This document shows positions 11,100 to 23,077 of a stretch of 64,000 nt of DNA, piece after piece. Positions within the stretch are counted from its first letter, which is position 1. The number at the start of each line of letters is the position of its first letter. The notes under the pieces are model-generated. The model saw only the letters and a list, made by a program, of their open reading frames with translations, ran no database searches and was not told the DNA's origin. The DNA comes from Camarhynchus parvulus (lineage: Eukaryota; Chordata; Aves; Passeriformes; Thraupidae). The translations under genes and the position numbers were made by a program. The DNA lies in the NCBI RefSeq assembly GCF_901933205.1, contig NC_044585.1, positions 1,922,001 through 1,986,000 on the forward strand. The letters run 5' to 3'.

Positions 11100-13720
11100 G
11101 CAGAATCACGTTTCCCTTAGCCCCAGACAGTGTTACAGCCTGATCTCGGTGAGGAGGGGCGGAACGGGGGAGGCAGCCCCGATTCTGCCGCTGCATTTGC
11201 CCGTCCTCTCCGCCTCTGCACCTCTGCACAGCTCGCGGTGTGCCGGGCCGGAGCGGGGCTGCTCCGCTCCCCTTCGCCGTGGGAAGTTCTGTAATTGAGC
11301 CGCCCGCTGTGCCCTGCGCTGTTTGCCTGCCTCTGCTGAGGCACCGGAGCTGCCGGGCACCCACGGGCTGGGCGCCTTCCCCAGGCTCAGGACACCTCTG
11401 TGCGCTCCGGTGGGAGCTGCCTGCTGGGCTCGGAGCGGGCTGGGAGCAGGTGAACCTCAGAGCCCTGCCCGAGAGCCCGCTGGGTTTATATAATATTATA
11501 TATCTATAATTGTGTGTTTGTTGTTGCCATGGGAATGAGCACAATCGCAAAGGCTGGAGGCTGATGTCAAGCCTGGGTCTGCTCTGGGCCGCCTTGGGGG
11601 CAGATGAAGAGTCGGGAGGGGAAGTGGGGTGAGGAGATCTTTGTTCCCTGCCCCGTGTGCAGCCCAGGGGCAGCTCCGGCAGCTGAGGCTCGGGAATGTC
11701 CCAGCCCCGCCTGGAGCCGGGCCGGGAGCGCCGGGAGCTCCTGAAGGGATGGAGGTGTCAGCCCTGGGCACCGAGCGGGCACGGGCTGCCGGGAGGAGAG
11801 CGGGATTTTCTGCAGCATAGCCAGCCTGGGAACAGGAGTGTGGGGGCTGCAGCAGGGCTGGGCAGGGACCTGGGGACCGCTCAGCCGCTCCGATGCCCCC
11901 CGGGGCAGGCAGAGCCCCCCACTCGCTCGGGGCAGGCTGAGTCAGGCCCGCGGGGGGGGACACGGAGCTTCCAGCAACAAGTAGGGGCCGGGGGGTGTCT
12001 CTGAGCTCTTTAATTGGTGAGGGACTTGGGGGGGTGGGCGATGCTCCCCGGCAAGGGGAGGGAGGGGGGGAGAAAAGCCACGCTGGAAATGAGGTTATAT
12101 AAAAGATGTATGATTTGGAGAGCGGAGTGTCTCCTAATGAGGGCTGCACCGGCTCGCTCCACACCCATAAAAACCCTGGTTGGACGTCAAAGCGGATTCG
12201 TTTCGGTGATGCTGGGATAAAGGGGCGCAGCGAGGGCTGGCTCCCCCCTGGCAGCCCAGCCCAGCCGAGCCCAGCGCCGCGCCGGGCTCCGTCCCTGCCG
12301 AGCCGCCGGGAGCGATGCGGGGCCGGCCGCGGGGCCGGGGCCGGGCACGGCTCCTCTCCGCCGCACGGTAGGTGCCCCCCAGCCCCGCACCGGGCGCCGC
12401 TTCTCTCGGGGAAACTTTGCAGGGGCTGCGGGACCGTGCGCCCCGTCGGAAGCGCCGCCGCCGCCTCCGGGCACCGCGGCCGGGGAAGGGGAGGCGGCGG
12501 CGGGACCCCGGCCCCGGCAGCGTCCCCAGCCGGGCTCTGCGGAGCGGGGACACGCGTGGGACGTGGCCGGAGGAAGAGCTCGCTGCTCGGGGTGGCCCCG
12601 CACGGCCGGGACACGCTGCGGGTGTCCCCCCCACCCCGTCCCCCCGCACCCCGCAAAGTTCCCCCAGCGCCCCCAAGCTCGGCTCGCCCCGGGGCCCCGC
12701 GGGGAGCGGGTGTCCCTGCCCGGGATGGGGCAGCGGGAGGGCACTCGGTGTGCCCGGAGGGAGGGCAGGAGGGGCAGGTGACCGAGTGCGGGGGTGGCAG
12801 GCGGGCAGCGAGCCCGGGACAGGCGGAAGTCTGCCCGGAGGCGATCGGTGCGGAGAGGGCAGCGAGCGGGAGCGGCCGTTCACCCAGCCGGGGTTAGCGG
12901 GGCCGGTTTTGGGGGGGGCAGGGGGACAATTCCGCAGAATGCCACCCTGCCGGGGGATGCCGTTTCCCGGGAGAAGGCGGTTTCGGGAGGCGGGCGGTTG
13001 TCCCGGGGCAGCGGCGTTGTCCCGGGTGCAGGAGCCGATCCGCCCGCCCCGCCAGAGCTGTCCGGGGTGCTGAACGCGGCGGAGCGCCGGGGCTCCCGAG
13101 CCTCCGCTCCCCGACGGGGATTGCGGGAGACGCCGCCGAGCCCCGCGCTGGGGTGGGGAGTGGCTCACGCCAGGTCCTGCCCTCGCTGTTTGCCCTGTCC
13201 CTGCGATGTCCCGGCTGTCCCCAAGGTGTCCTCACTGTCCCTGGGACACTGCGGTGGAAGCGAGACCCCCGCCCAGCCCGGGCTGGGGACGACACTCCCC
13301 AGGGCGGCTCCAGCCTCGGGATGTCCTGTTGGGGCTGGCTCCTGTCCTTTAGGGAGAACGGGGGTTCAGCCCGGATCGTTCCCCGTCCCTCTGCCCACCA
13401 AAGACCCCGCGGGTCCCTCTGGATGAGCCGGGAATGCAGCGGGAGCTGCTGCCGCAGGGATCGGAGGGGACGAGCCCTGCTTGCCCTGCTGCTGCCCCGG
13501 CTGGGCTCGCAGCCCAAAGCTTTTGGTTCTGACTGGCAAAGCAGAGGGAGAAAGAGCTCTTTGTGCGGGCACATCTGGCACATCTGGTGCCGGGGTGTGC
13601 GGGTGTGCGCTGCCCCATCCAGCCGCGCTCCCTGCCCCGCTCGCTGAGCCCCCAAGCCCCGGTGCGGACATTTTCTCCCGACGCTTCCAGGTTCTCCCTG
13701 TCGGGAGGGAATTCTGGCAG
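11100..13720. promoter_or_regulatory. CpG island, likely promoter region upstream of NOS1
   Basis: CpG dinucleotides are dense throughout and extremely so at 12280-13150, unlike the flanks. In birds and mammals such islands mark promoters. NOS1 exon 2 lies about 9-10 kb downstream on the + strand, and no other gene is visible. Assigning the island to NOS1 is therefore reasonable but unproven. Long open frames on both strands here are GC artefacts. Confidence 0.7.
12095..12367 (+). promoter_or_regulatory. Candidate TATA promoter and first exon (b) in the CpG island
   Basis: Two TATA-like elements, TTATATAAAAG (12095-12105) and CATAAAAACC (12166-12175), are followed by a CRE-like GACGTCA at 12183-12189 and a pyrimidine/CpG-rich stretch. 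That ends in a consensus donor, CACG|GTAGGT, with the intron from 12368. An exon of about 12195-12367 would contain an ATG at 12315 whose frame stays open to the donor. CREB-type control is known for mammalian NOS1, but linking this CRE-like site to it is inference. Confidence 0.35.
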
Positions 13721-14988
13721 GCGACTTGGCAATGATCTGCCGAGTCCCCGAGGAGCGGATCCGCCTCTCGCTGAGATGGAGGGGAAGCTTCTCCTTCCTT
13801 CCTTTTTCCCTTGCCGATCTCCCCCGTCCCCCCTTTCCCTGCCCAGGGGTTGTCTGGCACGGGGGACGGGGGACATCGCAGGGGCAGCTGCAGCAGTGGG
13901 GGGCTTGGCTGCTTCAAACACCAGCTCCTCTCCCTCACCCACATTCCCAAGTGCCAGCGGCTCTGGCAGACGGGAATCTACAGGGATGATCACACAGAAG
14001 CAGCAGGGAGGCTTTGGGAGCAGCGGGGAAATCACTCTCCCAGGAATTTCTACCTGCACCATTTGCTAGTTATCATTTTCTGCTCAAGGTCTCAGTGGGG
14101 AAGCCTTATTTAAAGAATTTGGGTTTGCATCAGCAATTTCCTCCTCCCTCTCTTTTCTCCCCAGCTTGTATTTCCCAGAATATTTCCTTAAAGACGCCAC
14201 AAACTCAGGCACAGACTCCGCAGTTTCAAATGTTTGCAAACAAACTCCGGGTGCGGAGTCTCTTCCCCCGCAGCCGTGGGCTGGGAGGGGGCATTTCCCT
14301 GCTCAGGTACCCGCTCTGGGAGGAGCATCTCGTCCCCTCTGGAGCCCAGGGAAGGGACGATCCCTGGTGCCCTTCGCATTCTGTGTGTTCCCCCTGCCAG
14401 CGCCACAACTGTGAGCGAGAGGCCATCTTAGGCAGAGGGGTTTGGGCTGAATCCTCCTTGGAATCCTCGCTTGGAATTAACGTTCCGTGGCTGCTCACGG
14501 GGAAGGCTGGGTCCTCCCTCGCCCTCAGGGGCCGTTTTGGCCCTGTCAGATTTCCCCCGCTCCCTGCTTTGCTTGTGTATTTTGTCTTTTTCCATTTCGG
14601 TGGTGTGTCTGTACAAAGGCTTAGGAAATCTGCCAGATTCCCTAAATCAGTGCCTGAAAACAACTATTTTTAGTAACTGATAAGTCACATGAGCTCAGCT
14701 CGCATAGATTAGCATTTACCTTTCCCGAGGAACGAGGATATTGTTTGATACTTGTTGATACCATCGATTTTCCCCTAAAGAAACCCAACCCCGCTAACGA
14801 GGGGCCGGGTTAGAGAGGCGGCTCCGAGCGAGCTCTGATGCCTTTGTTCTACTCCCACTGCTCCCATCCTATCTGTGCGTTAAATCAAATCTATAGATGC
14901 AATCTGATCCCTCCAAAAATAAATGTATTGTGTCCCGAAGAGGCCTGCGAGCCGCTGTCTGGCTGAGGCTGGATAAATCATGCTCGTT
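13721..14988. other. Unique 5' sequence with a candidate conserved noncoding block
   Basis: No repeat or exon recognised. The stretch 14640-14935 is non-repetitive and base-balanced and has several short AT-rich transcription-factor-like cores. It looks like a conserved noncoding element by eye only. Confidence 0.3.
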
Positions 14989-15153
14989 CCAAATGAGCCC
15001 TGATGGGCTGTGTGTGATAAGGGACCCTGGGTTGTCACCATCCCAAATGAGCCCTGATAGGGTGTGTGTGATAAGGGACCCTGGGTTGTCACCATCCCAA
15101 ATGAGCCCTGATGGGCTCTGTGTGTGATAAGGGACCCTGGGTTGTCACCATCC
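14989..15153. repeat. Three-copy 53-54-bp tandem repeat
   Basis: Copies start near 14989, 15042 and 15096. Each holds 'aaatgagccctgat', 'gtgtgtgataagggaccctg' and 'ggttgtcaccatcc'. Confidence 0.95.
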
Positions 15154-17849
15154 ATGTGGGATGTGGCTTTGGGAAGCCCAGATGTCACCAGGGTGGTGGC
15201 TCTGCATGTGGAGCATGGAAACCTGGAGGTTGTGTGTGTGTGTGTCCCTACAAAAAGGAGGGCATTGAAGCCAAGGAAACGCTTTCCACGGCTTCTCCTC
15301 TCCGTGACAATCCCGAAATGCTTAATAGGATCCAGCAATGCCCTTCTAGGGGAGTTTGTCTTAATCCCATTTTCCAGAGTTTCATGCTTACGTTTCCAGA
15401 CGTGCTGGAACGTGAGGTTCTGTCTCTCTTTCAGAGGCTGAGGAGCTCGGTGCCCTCCGAGCAGGGATTATCCTTCATCCCCACCAGGCAGCAAATGGAG
15501 CATCCCTGCCACATCTGGGACAGGGCTCCTGGCTGCCCCTGGGGTCACAGCCTGCCCCAAATGCCAGCAGTGAGGAGCAGGGGCTTGGGGAGCCAAAATC
15601 CTCTCCTCTGGCACGGAGAAAAATTGGTTTAGGATGGGCGCTGGGGCTGCTTCATCTTCCATAGGGAAGAGGAAACCCCCTGGGATCAATGGGGTCCATT
15701 TCCATCCCTCTCCCACACACACTCCTGGGGTTTTTTGCCACATCCACGTTCAGGGATGCTGGAGGGGTGAGGATGATGAAGCTGGTGCTGCTTCCAAGGA
15801 GCAGCTTCTCTCCCACAGGCAGCACCTTCAGCAAATCCAGGAGGCAGAAAACTCCACATCATCTCCCCTGCAGAGTCCTGCTGGAATCAGAGTCAGAGCC
15901 CTTGTAGGACAAGGAACAGGTCCCAGGAGGCCCCTGGAGAACTTTGCTGCTGTTGTTGGTACTATGGCAACAAGTGCTAATGCAAAGCATGGACAGAAGC
16001 TCGGGGGAACAAATTATCCTCAATTTTCCCCTGGCACGTCCCTGAGGATGCCAGGGCCAACAGGGCAGGAGCTCTGCCTTGGCTCCATGTGTTGGATTCA
16101 TCCCCGCGGAAGGGAGAAATCCCAATCCTGATCCTTCTCCTGTTGGAGAGGGGTGGTGACAGCGCTCAGGAGATCCCAGAGCTGCCTCAGAATTCCTGGG
16201 ATCTGCCTGGGGTTGGGGGCCGTGAGGAGCCTGATCTCCTCCCGAGGGTTTCAAACAGGGACACGAGTCACTCCTTTGGAAACCAGTGCCAACAGGATTT
16301 ATTGGGAAATTTAATGCCAGGCAAGAAGGATTTTGGGGTGTCAGCAGCAAAGGAGGGGACGTGAGTGGCTGAACAGGACCAGGAGTTTATTCCTGGATGG
16401 ACTCAGAGCTCCATCCCTGACTTTATTGATGCTGGCTGGCAGCTCCTGAGCTATTACAGCTCCAGCCAACCTGCTGTGATTTTGAAATTTTCTTTTTCTT
16501 TTGTTTTTATCCTAAATGGAGCCCCAATCCCCCTCTCATGCTGCGATTGGACTTCCAGACTATCCATCAAGTGGCATTTTCTCATTTATTTCCTCCCTAC
16601 CTATTTTGTCTTCCAGGACAAAGTGGCGGTGTGTTAACACTGCTCCAATTTGTCACGCTGGAGCCACTGGTGTAATTCCAAGCCTCTCAGAAAATTGATG
16701 GTGGTGGAATTGAGGTTTTACAGATGGGCCAAGCCCTAATAAGAACATCAGTTTGAGATGGGGTGAGCAGCAGAATTGACGCTTTTATCTAAATTCTGTT
16801 GGAGCCACACACCGCAGGCGCCGGGGAAATATTGTAGGAAACAGCAAAAGAGGAAAGGCAGGCGTGGTGCAGAAATCTGCTCAGTCCTGAACTCCAAATT
16901 ACAACAAAACCCTGGTTCTGGCAGCTACAGAAAAAGGGGGATTTTGTCAACACAGTTGTCTTGGCAACATTAAAATGCATTTCGTGCGTTCTGCTCGGGT
17001 TGTGCTGGGTGGGGTGAATGGAAGGGGGGTGAGGGGCTCCAATAAATTGCAGGAAAAGTTTTGGGGTGGCTCTGCCTCCTCTAGCACCCTTGTCCCGTGA
17101 TCAGGAGTGTTCAGGACACTGGTGTGAGTGGGATGGGATAGGAGCAGCTCAGAAAAAATGGAATATTTGTGTTGGAAGGGAGCTGCAATGATCATTTTAA
17201 CTGCCCGGATATTCCTGTGGCTGCTGTGCCAGCAGGACCTGGCTCTCCTTGGCTGCTCCATTCCCTGGAGAGGGCATGGACACCAAACCAGGTGCCAGGA
17301 GCTGGATAAATGTGCACGTCCTGGGGCTTTGGGGCAGATTTATGAGCAAACAGTTGTGGTTTGTTTTCCAGGAAACAACCCCTGATTAGAGGCAGATGCA
17401 CCCTCTTGGGGTCTGGCCATGGATTTATTTCTACCAGAAGCAAGGATTTATCTGATTAACTGCCCTTCCTGCAGGAACAGGAATGTATTGGGTGCAGAGA
17501 GCCACGGGGAGGTGAGGGGGTGCCTGTGGCATTCCATCCCTTTGGCAGTGGTGCAATTCCATCCCTTTGCTGGTGCCAGCTCAGGTCAGCGGGCACCGAC
17601 TGGCACCAGGGCATTGTACAGATGGCAAAGTGCCTCATTCCAGTCACTCCTGGTGGAAGTCAGGTTTACTGGGGGCAAAGGCAATAAGGATCCAATTCCA
17701 GCTGGAATGAGGATTCCCAGCTCAAGAATGGTTGGGAATTGAGCTGGGAATGGGAAGGGAGAAGCAGAGCCATCGTTTGGATTTGGAGGGAAAAGGTCTC
17801 GCCCTTGCTGGGTGGATTTTGGGGAGGCTGAGGGGAGGTGGGTGGTTAG
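15154..17849. other. Unique flanking sequence, no gene recognised
   Basis: About 2.7 kb without a recognised exon or repeat. The block 16500-16760 is base-balanced and non-repetitive and might be a conserved noncoding element. Confidence 0.35.
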
Positions 17850-18300
17850 AGCTGGAGGTGATCCTGGAACTGAGGCTAGACAGAGCTAAGAGAATAAAGT
17901 AGGTATTTCTTAAAGGCCTTCAAAGGATACACCTTGGGCAGTGCAAAAGTCTCACAGAGGCTACACTCAAGGTGGGCAATGGTCAGGGGGTTTCTCAGAC
18001 TTATTTAAGTTTGGTCTATCTGCATATCAGAGGTTAATTGTCCAATTACAGCTTCAGGTAATGAAGTCACATTCTCTCAGTTTCCTCCACCCCAATTCCC
18101 TTTTGTTTACACTTTTTGGGCCCGAGGCTGTTGGTGCCCTCGGTTCTCAGGCCTGGAAGGATTGTTCTGTCTGCCCAAAATGTGAGGAGAGCCAACTAAC
18201 ACTCTGTATCAGTTCAGAGTTGTACGCTAATGCAGGATCTGAAACATGTAAAAGCTAAAACTTAAGACATCAGAAGAACATTATCTGAGGATTAAAAGGC
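17850..18300. mobile_element. Possible LTR-like interspersed repeat
   Basis: It has the LTR style of passerine elements: an 'aataaag' signal, 'cttaaaggccttcaaagg', a short pyrimidine-rich middle and an A-rich end. There is no second copy in the window and no duplication flanks were found, so the class is uncertain. Confidence 0.35.
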
Positions 18301-19065
18301 CGTGGACAAGGACACCCTGGGCAGGGATGGAGTGTGGAACTGCTGGCACCAGCGAGCTGCCTGCCAGGGAATCACTTGAACGTTCCCTTTTCAGAGGCAC
18401 AGCCATGCAGGTTTACAGGAACTGTGCATATGCTGCATCCCAGCGCTCCTCATCCCATCCACCGATGCTCCGTGGGTCGTAAAAATTAAATGGGCATCAA
18501 TCCATCAGCGGCAGGGCTCTTCCTCGAGCGCTATAAATCCCACGAAAGCTAATTAAAGAGGACAATGGTGCCCATTTAAAGCTGGCACGGGCACGCAGGA
18601 GCCATTATCACCGGGAGAACAGGGCTCCAAATGGATTTGTGAGGATGAGGGGCTGGCGTTGAGCACGGCTCAGCCCGGCACAGCCCGCGGCTCTGCCTGG
18701 CACAGTCAGGAGATTGTGTTAAAGCTCCCAAGATTGATTTCTCCTCCGCTTTGCCTTGGAAATCAAATCATCCTGCTGTATTGCACTAAACAGTTATTTA
18801 GTTGTTTGCACTGGGTGTTTGGTAATTTGCACTGTTCACATGATTTGTATCCTCTCACCACATGGTCTTCCCCTTTTCCCCCTTCCTAAATGTCAGTGTG
18901 GTCTCCAAACACGGACTCTTACATCATTCCCATTAAGGTTTGTGCCGGGCTTTGTTCTTGGAATGTTATCTGGCAGCTCAAGGAGCTTCCCGTGGGGTTG
19001 GTTGGTTGAACTTTCATCGCTGCTGGAGGGGAGCAGGCTCTGCTGCTTTTCCCTGAAAGAGGATT
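18301..19065. other. Unique sequence with candidate conserved noncoding element
   Basis: 18470-18620 contains 'agctaattaaagagg' (homeodomain-type core), 'cgctataaatccca' and 'gcccatttaaagctgg' in otherwise unique DNA. This resembles a developmental enhancer. No exon seen. Confidence 0.3.
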
Positions 19066-19416
19066 ATTCCCCCCAAATATACCCCATATTTTCCTCAAAT
19101 ATACCCCATATTCCCCCCAGATATATCCCATATTCCCCCCAAATATGCCCCATATTCCCCCCAAATATATCCCATATTCCCCCCAAATATATCCCATATT
19201 CAACCCAAATATATCCCATATTTTCCCCAAATATACCCCATATTCCACACATATAGCCCATATTCCACCCAAATATGCCCCATATTCCACCCAAATATGC
19301 CCCATATTCCACTAAATATATCCCACATTCCACTCAAATATATCCCATATTCCCCCCAAATATGTCCCATATTCCACCTAAATATATCCCAAATACACCC
19401 CATATTCCCCCAAACC
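19066..19416. repeat. 22-bp minisatellite array 1 (CCCATATTCC...AAATATAT)
   Basis: About 16 copies of a 22-bp unit made of CCCATATTCC + CCCC + AAATATAT. The right edge, '...caccccatattccccc' followed by 'aaacccatcagcc', is nearly the same as the right edge of the array at 27905-28580. Confidence 0.96.
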
Positions 19417-19564
19417 CATCAGCCAAAGGAGGGATGTTCCCAGGGGTTGGTGTTGGGATCAGGGTTGAGGCTTGCCTGGGGTGCTGCCCCTCTGCAGGGC
19501 TTGTTGCTCTCCTGTAGTTTGAGTTGGGTTTATGCTTTGGGATGGGCAGGGAAACTGAGGCAGG

Positions 19565-19785
19565 AGTGGGGTGGCACCATCCGTGGAGGTTTATTCCAGC
19601 AGGGTTTATTCCCAATAAACCATGGGTGGCACCATCCATGGAGGTTTATTCCAGCAGGGTTTATTCCCAATAAACCACGGGTGGCACCATCCATGGAGGT
19701 TTATTCCAGCAGGGTTTATTCCCAATAAACCATGGGTGGCACCATCCATGGAGGTTTATTCCAGCAGGGTTTATCCTGACAGGGA
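19565..19785. repeat. Four-copy 55-bp tandem repeat
   Basis: Period is 55 bp (the 'tggcaccatcc' start recurs near 19572, 19627, 19682 and 19737). Each unit contains 'ggaggtttattccagcaggg' and 'aataaacca'. Confidence 0.96.
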
Positions 19786-20094
19786 GCTCAGCCCAGCTTT
19801 GCTGATGGATTTTTCATCTCCAGGCTGTTTTTTTGGGGTGGGATGAGTGTTCCTACCCTGGTGAAACCCCGTCCTGCTCTCGCTGTTTTAAGGAGTTAGA
19901 CCTGACACCTCCAGCAGCTTCTAAATGTCTCACCTGGCTCTGGGGTCCATAAATCAGAGTCCTCATGGTGCTGGGAGGGAGAGCTGGGGATCTGTGAGCT
20001 CACAGAGCTCAGCACAGCTCAGCCACCCACAGGGCTGAGCTGCTTGTGTTCCATCCGAAGCGTGTCCCCTCTGGAATCAGACCTGGGACACCCC
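19786..20094. other. Spacer, no feature recognised
   Basis: Unique-looking sequence. Confidence 0.35.
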
Positions 20095-20280
20095 AGAGTG
20101 GGACAGGAGAGCTCTGGTAGAGTTTTCCAAGCCCTCCTGGTGTCTCCTACCACCCTGAACCTCTCCCTCCTCTCTGTACTCTGAGTTTGTGCAAGGTTTT
20201 CCAGCTGGAAAATAATCGGACTTGATGATCTTTAAGATTGTTTTCCAACGTCAGTGATGCCATGATTCTGTGAAAATCCT
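20095..20280 (+). mobile_element. Old CR1 3'-end fragment
   Basis: The end reads 'cttgatgatctttaagatt', 'ttttccaacgtcagtgatg', 'ccatgattctgtgaaaa', a mutated CR1 tail in + orientation. Confidence 0.7.
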
Positions 20281-21879
20281 TATGCAGCTATTCCCTAAAG
20301 GAACAGGAGGCTGAGGGGCTCAGGGCCTCTCTGTCCTCCTTCCCTTGCCTGTTCCTCTCCTTTCTGGCTCTTTTCTGACCTTCCTGACTCTGAGGAGCAG
20401 CAGAAAAAAAGGACAAATCCTTGGATGGGTGTTGAGGTACCACTTAAAATCTAAGTTTTTTCTTCTCATCCCTTTTGCGAGGAATGCTGAGGTGTCAGTG
20501 GGTTTGGGGGCAGGCAACAATGAGCACCTAGAAACGCCAGCGTTCCACGGGATTGCTGAGCACACACAAGAAATGACAGCCCTTTCCCATGGAAATAGCT
20601 GGAAATGATCCTGCTGGGAGGAGAGAGAGGGATTAAACACCGGGGGCTCCTCAGCTCTTTCCAGCGAGCTCAGCAAGTCCCGCTGTGAGGTCGGGCGGGG
20701 CTGAAGGACATCCGCGGTCCCGTCCAGCTGTGCAACATCTGCCCGTGTGAGCGGCTGGCGGTGCCCAGGTGGCTGTGCCCGCCGAGACGGGCACGATGCA
20801 CACACAGGGGTGAGGAGCCCCGAGGGCACAGCGGGGCTGGCTCCTTGCAGGAAAACGCTGCTCCGTTCTCCCGGGGCATTGCGGCTCCTTCCGAAGCCAC
20901 CCTTGTCCCCACGAGGCTCATGGGGATGAGTTTGGTGTGACTCAGCCCTGCCCGGACAGTGACGGTCACCTTGTGGGGGAGAGGGATCAGGAAATCAGAG
21001 CCTGGCAGGGAGAAGGGAGCGGCTCCTGTGAATCCCAAAGAGCCTGGGAAAAAGGGGAAAACTCGGCTGGGAAAGCGGGGTGGGGATGGGGAAGGGGCGG
21101 AGGGGTGGGAGGGAAGGAAAGGGACGGGACCTGGCGGGTAGAAGCGAATTCCTGCTTTCCTCCATCCTCCCCGAAACTGGAACCTTCCCTGTCCTGCTCT
21201 GCTGCCCGAGCCCCGGGAGGCGGCACAGCCCATCCCGGGGTCCTGATCCAGCGTCATTTGCAATTAGGGCATTAATTAGCCCTTGAGGATGTGACCCAGT
21301 GGTATTTAACCCTTTGCAAGCTGCTGCTGCTGCTCTGCAGGGCCGAGTCACAGCAAGGGAAGGGCCACAGGGGTTAAACGCATGGGTTTGGGTTATGAAT
21401 CTCGAAAAGTTTTATCCCTAATTCGCCGCTAAAAAGCCCAGTCTGGGGTCAGCAGCGTTCCTCACATGAGGATTAACGTGCCCAAGTGGCGCTGGTGTCC
21501 CTGCCCTGCTCCTCAGATCCCTGTTTGTCCCATCTGGGGCTGGAGGGAGCTCCCGGCAGAGAGGGGCTGGAGGTGCCAAAGCTGCCCTGAGCATGGGGAG
21601 AGAGAAGATTGTTCTCCTTGTCATGGCAGTGCCTCCAGCAGAACACGTGCCCTCTGTTCTCCGCCTAAAACTCCGATTTTAAAAAAGAAAAGAAGCTGCT
21701 GGCTCGACGCGAAGTGTCAGGGCACAGTCCTGGAGAGAAACGTTCTCCAGAGCATACGAGAAAACGCGAGGGGAGCAGAAGTGACAGAAGCCAAGCGTGG
21801 CTTGTAAGAACAAGAGTCCCATCAGGAGCCAATGGGCTGTGACTCCCCGAGCCCTGCGAGGGCTGTTCCAGCTCATCCC
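20281..21879. other. Unique sequence with candidate conserved block
   Basis: No exon recognised. 21240-21325 contains 'gcaattagggcattaatta' and 'gtatttaaccctttgcaag', homeodomain-like cores in unique DNA. GC-rich frames on both strands near 20.7-21.3 kb are not convincing genes. Confidence 0.3.
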
Positions 21880-22062
21880 GGGGGTGGGATGAGCTCCGTG
21901 CCGCTCTCCCGGCGATGCTGCCCCGAGGCCGGGATGAGCTCCGTGCTGCCCTCCCGGCGATGCTGCCCCGAGGCCGGGATGGGCTCCGTGCCGCTCTCCC
22001 GGCGATGCTGCCCCGAGGCCGGGATGGGCTCCGTGCCGCTCTCCCGGCGATGCTGCCCCTCC
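21880..22062. repeat. Four-copy 45-bp GC-rich tandem repeat
   Basis: The unit contains 'ggcgatgctgccccgaggcc', then 'gggatgrgctccgtgc' and 'ctctccc'. The period is 45 bp (starts 21911, 21956, 22001), which keeps reading frame on both strands. Hence the repetitive open frames here. Confidence 0.95.
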
Positions 22063-22734
22063 TCTGGAGCGGTTGGTGCGGGAACAGGGCCGGGCTCGCC
22101 TCCTTCTCCCCGTGCCAGGCTGGGAATCTGGGGAGAGGAGGAGCTGAGCGCTGATCCCTGCAGCCAGCCTTAAAAGCAGCAGTTGCCTTTGGAAGTGTTT
22201 TCCCAACTCGGGGGAAGGAAGGGGAGCTGAGCGGCCTCTTCTGTTCCCAGGCTGCTGCTCCTGGAGCCACCTCGGAGCCACAGCACCTCCGGAACAGGTT
22301 TCCTCCCAGGCAGGGCTGCCCGTTCCCTGTCTGGATCTCACCCAGCAGGTTGTGGGATGCTCCGGAGAACACGCGGAGAGGGGATCCCGAGCCACGGCCG
22401 AGCCCCCTGGGTGTGCCAGCCTTGCAGGGTGGGCAGCGCCCGAGCCGGGCTGCCCAGCCCTGCCCTGCCCTGCCCAGCGGCCCCTGCCAGGGCTGCCCGC
22501 TCCCCCCGCGCCCCCGCCGAACAGATGGTGCCGATTTTCGCAGGGGGAGGTGGAGGAAACAAAGCCCGGAGCGCTGCGAGGCTGCAGCCTGGCTCCCAAA
22601 CGCAGCCCGAGGGGGGACATCTGCGGGGACGGGGTGCCCGTGGCGTGCCCAGCCCCGTGCTCAGCTCTGCAGGCACTTGCGCCTGCCCTGCCTCACTTAT
22701 CTCCCTCCTTTGTCGGTTTCCCCCTCCTTTGCAG
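22063..22734. other. Sequence just upstream of exon 2, ending in a strong acceptor
   Basis: GC-rich, no coding evidence. The last 40 bases form a long pyrimidine tract ending 'ccctcctttgcag' at 22734, an excellent 3' splice site. Confidence 0.5.
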
Positions 22735-23077
22735 ATAAAGAAGCCCGCGCACCGTCGGCGGGGATGCCGGTGAAGCCGGCGCGCTGCCTCCCCCTCCGTG
22801 CCAGCGGCTGACTGGAAGCTGGAATGTTTCCCATCCCGGGCGATGCCCAGCCCTGCCCCTAGCCTGCCTTCCCAGGGGTGACATTCCCGCTTTGCTGCTG
22901 TTCGGAGAGCAGAGCCACCGAGCATGCCGCAGGAAGCCCCTCGGCAGCCCAAGCCCAGGGGAGTTTTCCAGTGAGTCCAGCTCCTCCACAGCCAAAGTTG
23001 CCCCTTCCCACCCTCGGACAGCAAATTCCCCTGCGGGTGTTGAGGTCCTGGAGAGCGGGCTGGAGGAGGGGGCTGCC
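22735..23077 (+). other. NOS1: NOS1 exon 2, 5' UTR part
   Basis: It begins directly after the acceptor ending at 22734 and runs into the initiator ATG at 23078. It is GC-rich and carries four short upstream ATG frames. The stretch before 23078 is open in the NOS1 frame but has no in-frame ATG, so 23078 is the first usable start. Confidence 0.65.
22764..22974 (+). promoter_or_regulatory. Four short uORFs in NOS1 5' UTR
   Basis: Upstream ATG frames: 22764-22811 (15 residues), 22824-22862 (12), 22843-22881 (12) and 22924-22974 (16). Each ends before the NOS1 ATG, and 22824 and 22843 overlap. If the UTR is transcribed as drawn, they would lower translation from 23078 or make it depend on reinitiation. 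Confidence 0.5.

Noticed and set aside
11496..13168. Long minus-strand frames (386 and 344 codons) in the CpG island
   Set aside because: GC-rich sequence lowers stop frequency. Pro/Arg/Gly/Ala-rich composition, no domain, overlapping on both strands.
21665..22620. 313- and 235-codon minus frames
   Set aside because: They depend on the in-frame 45-bp tandem repeat and GC richness. No conserved motif.
22892..23077. Possible N-terminal extension of NOS1 upstream of 23078
   Set aside because: The frame is open but has no ATG (it begins TTG). Homology to mammalian NOS1 starts exactly at the 23078 Met.
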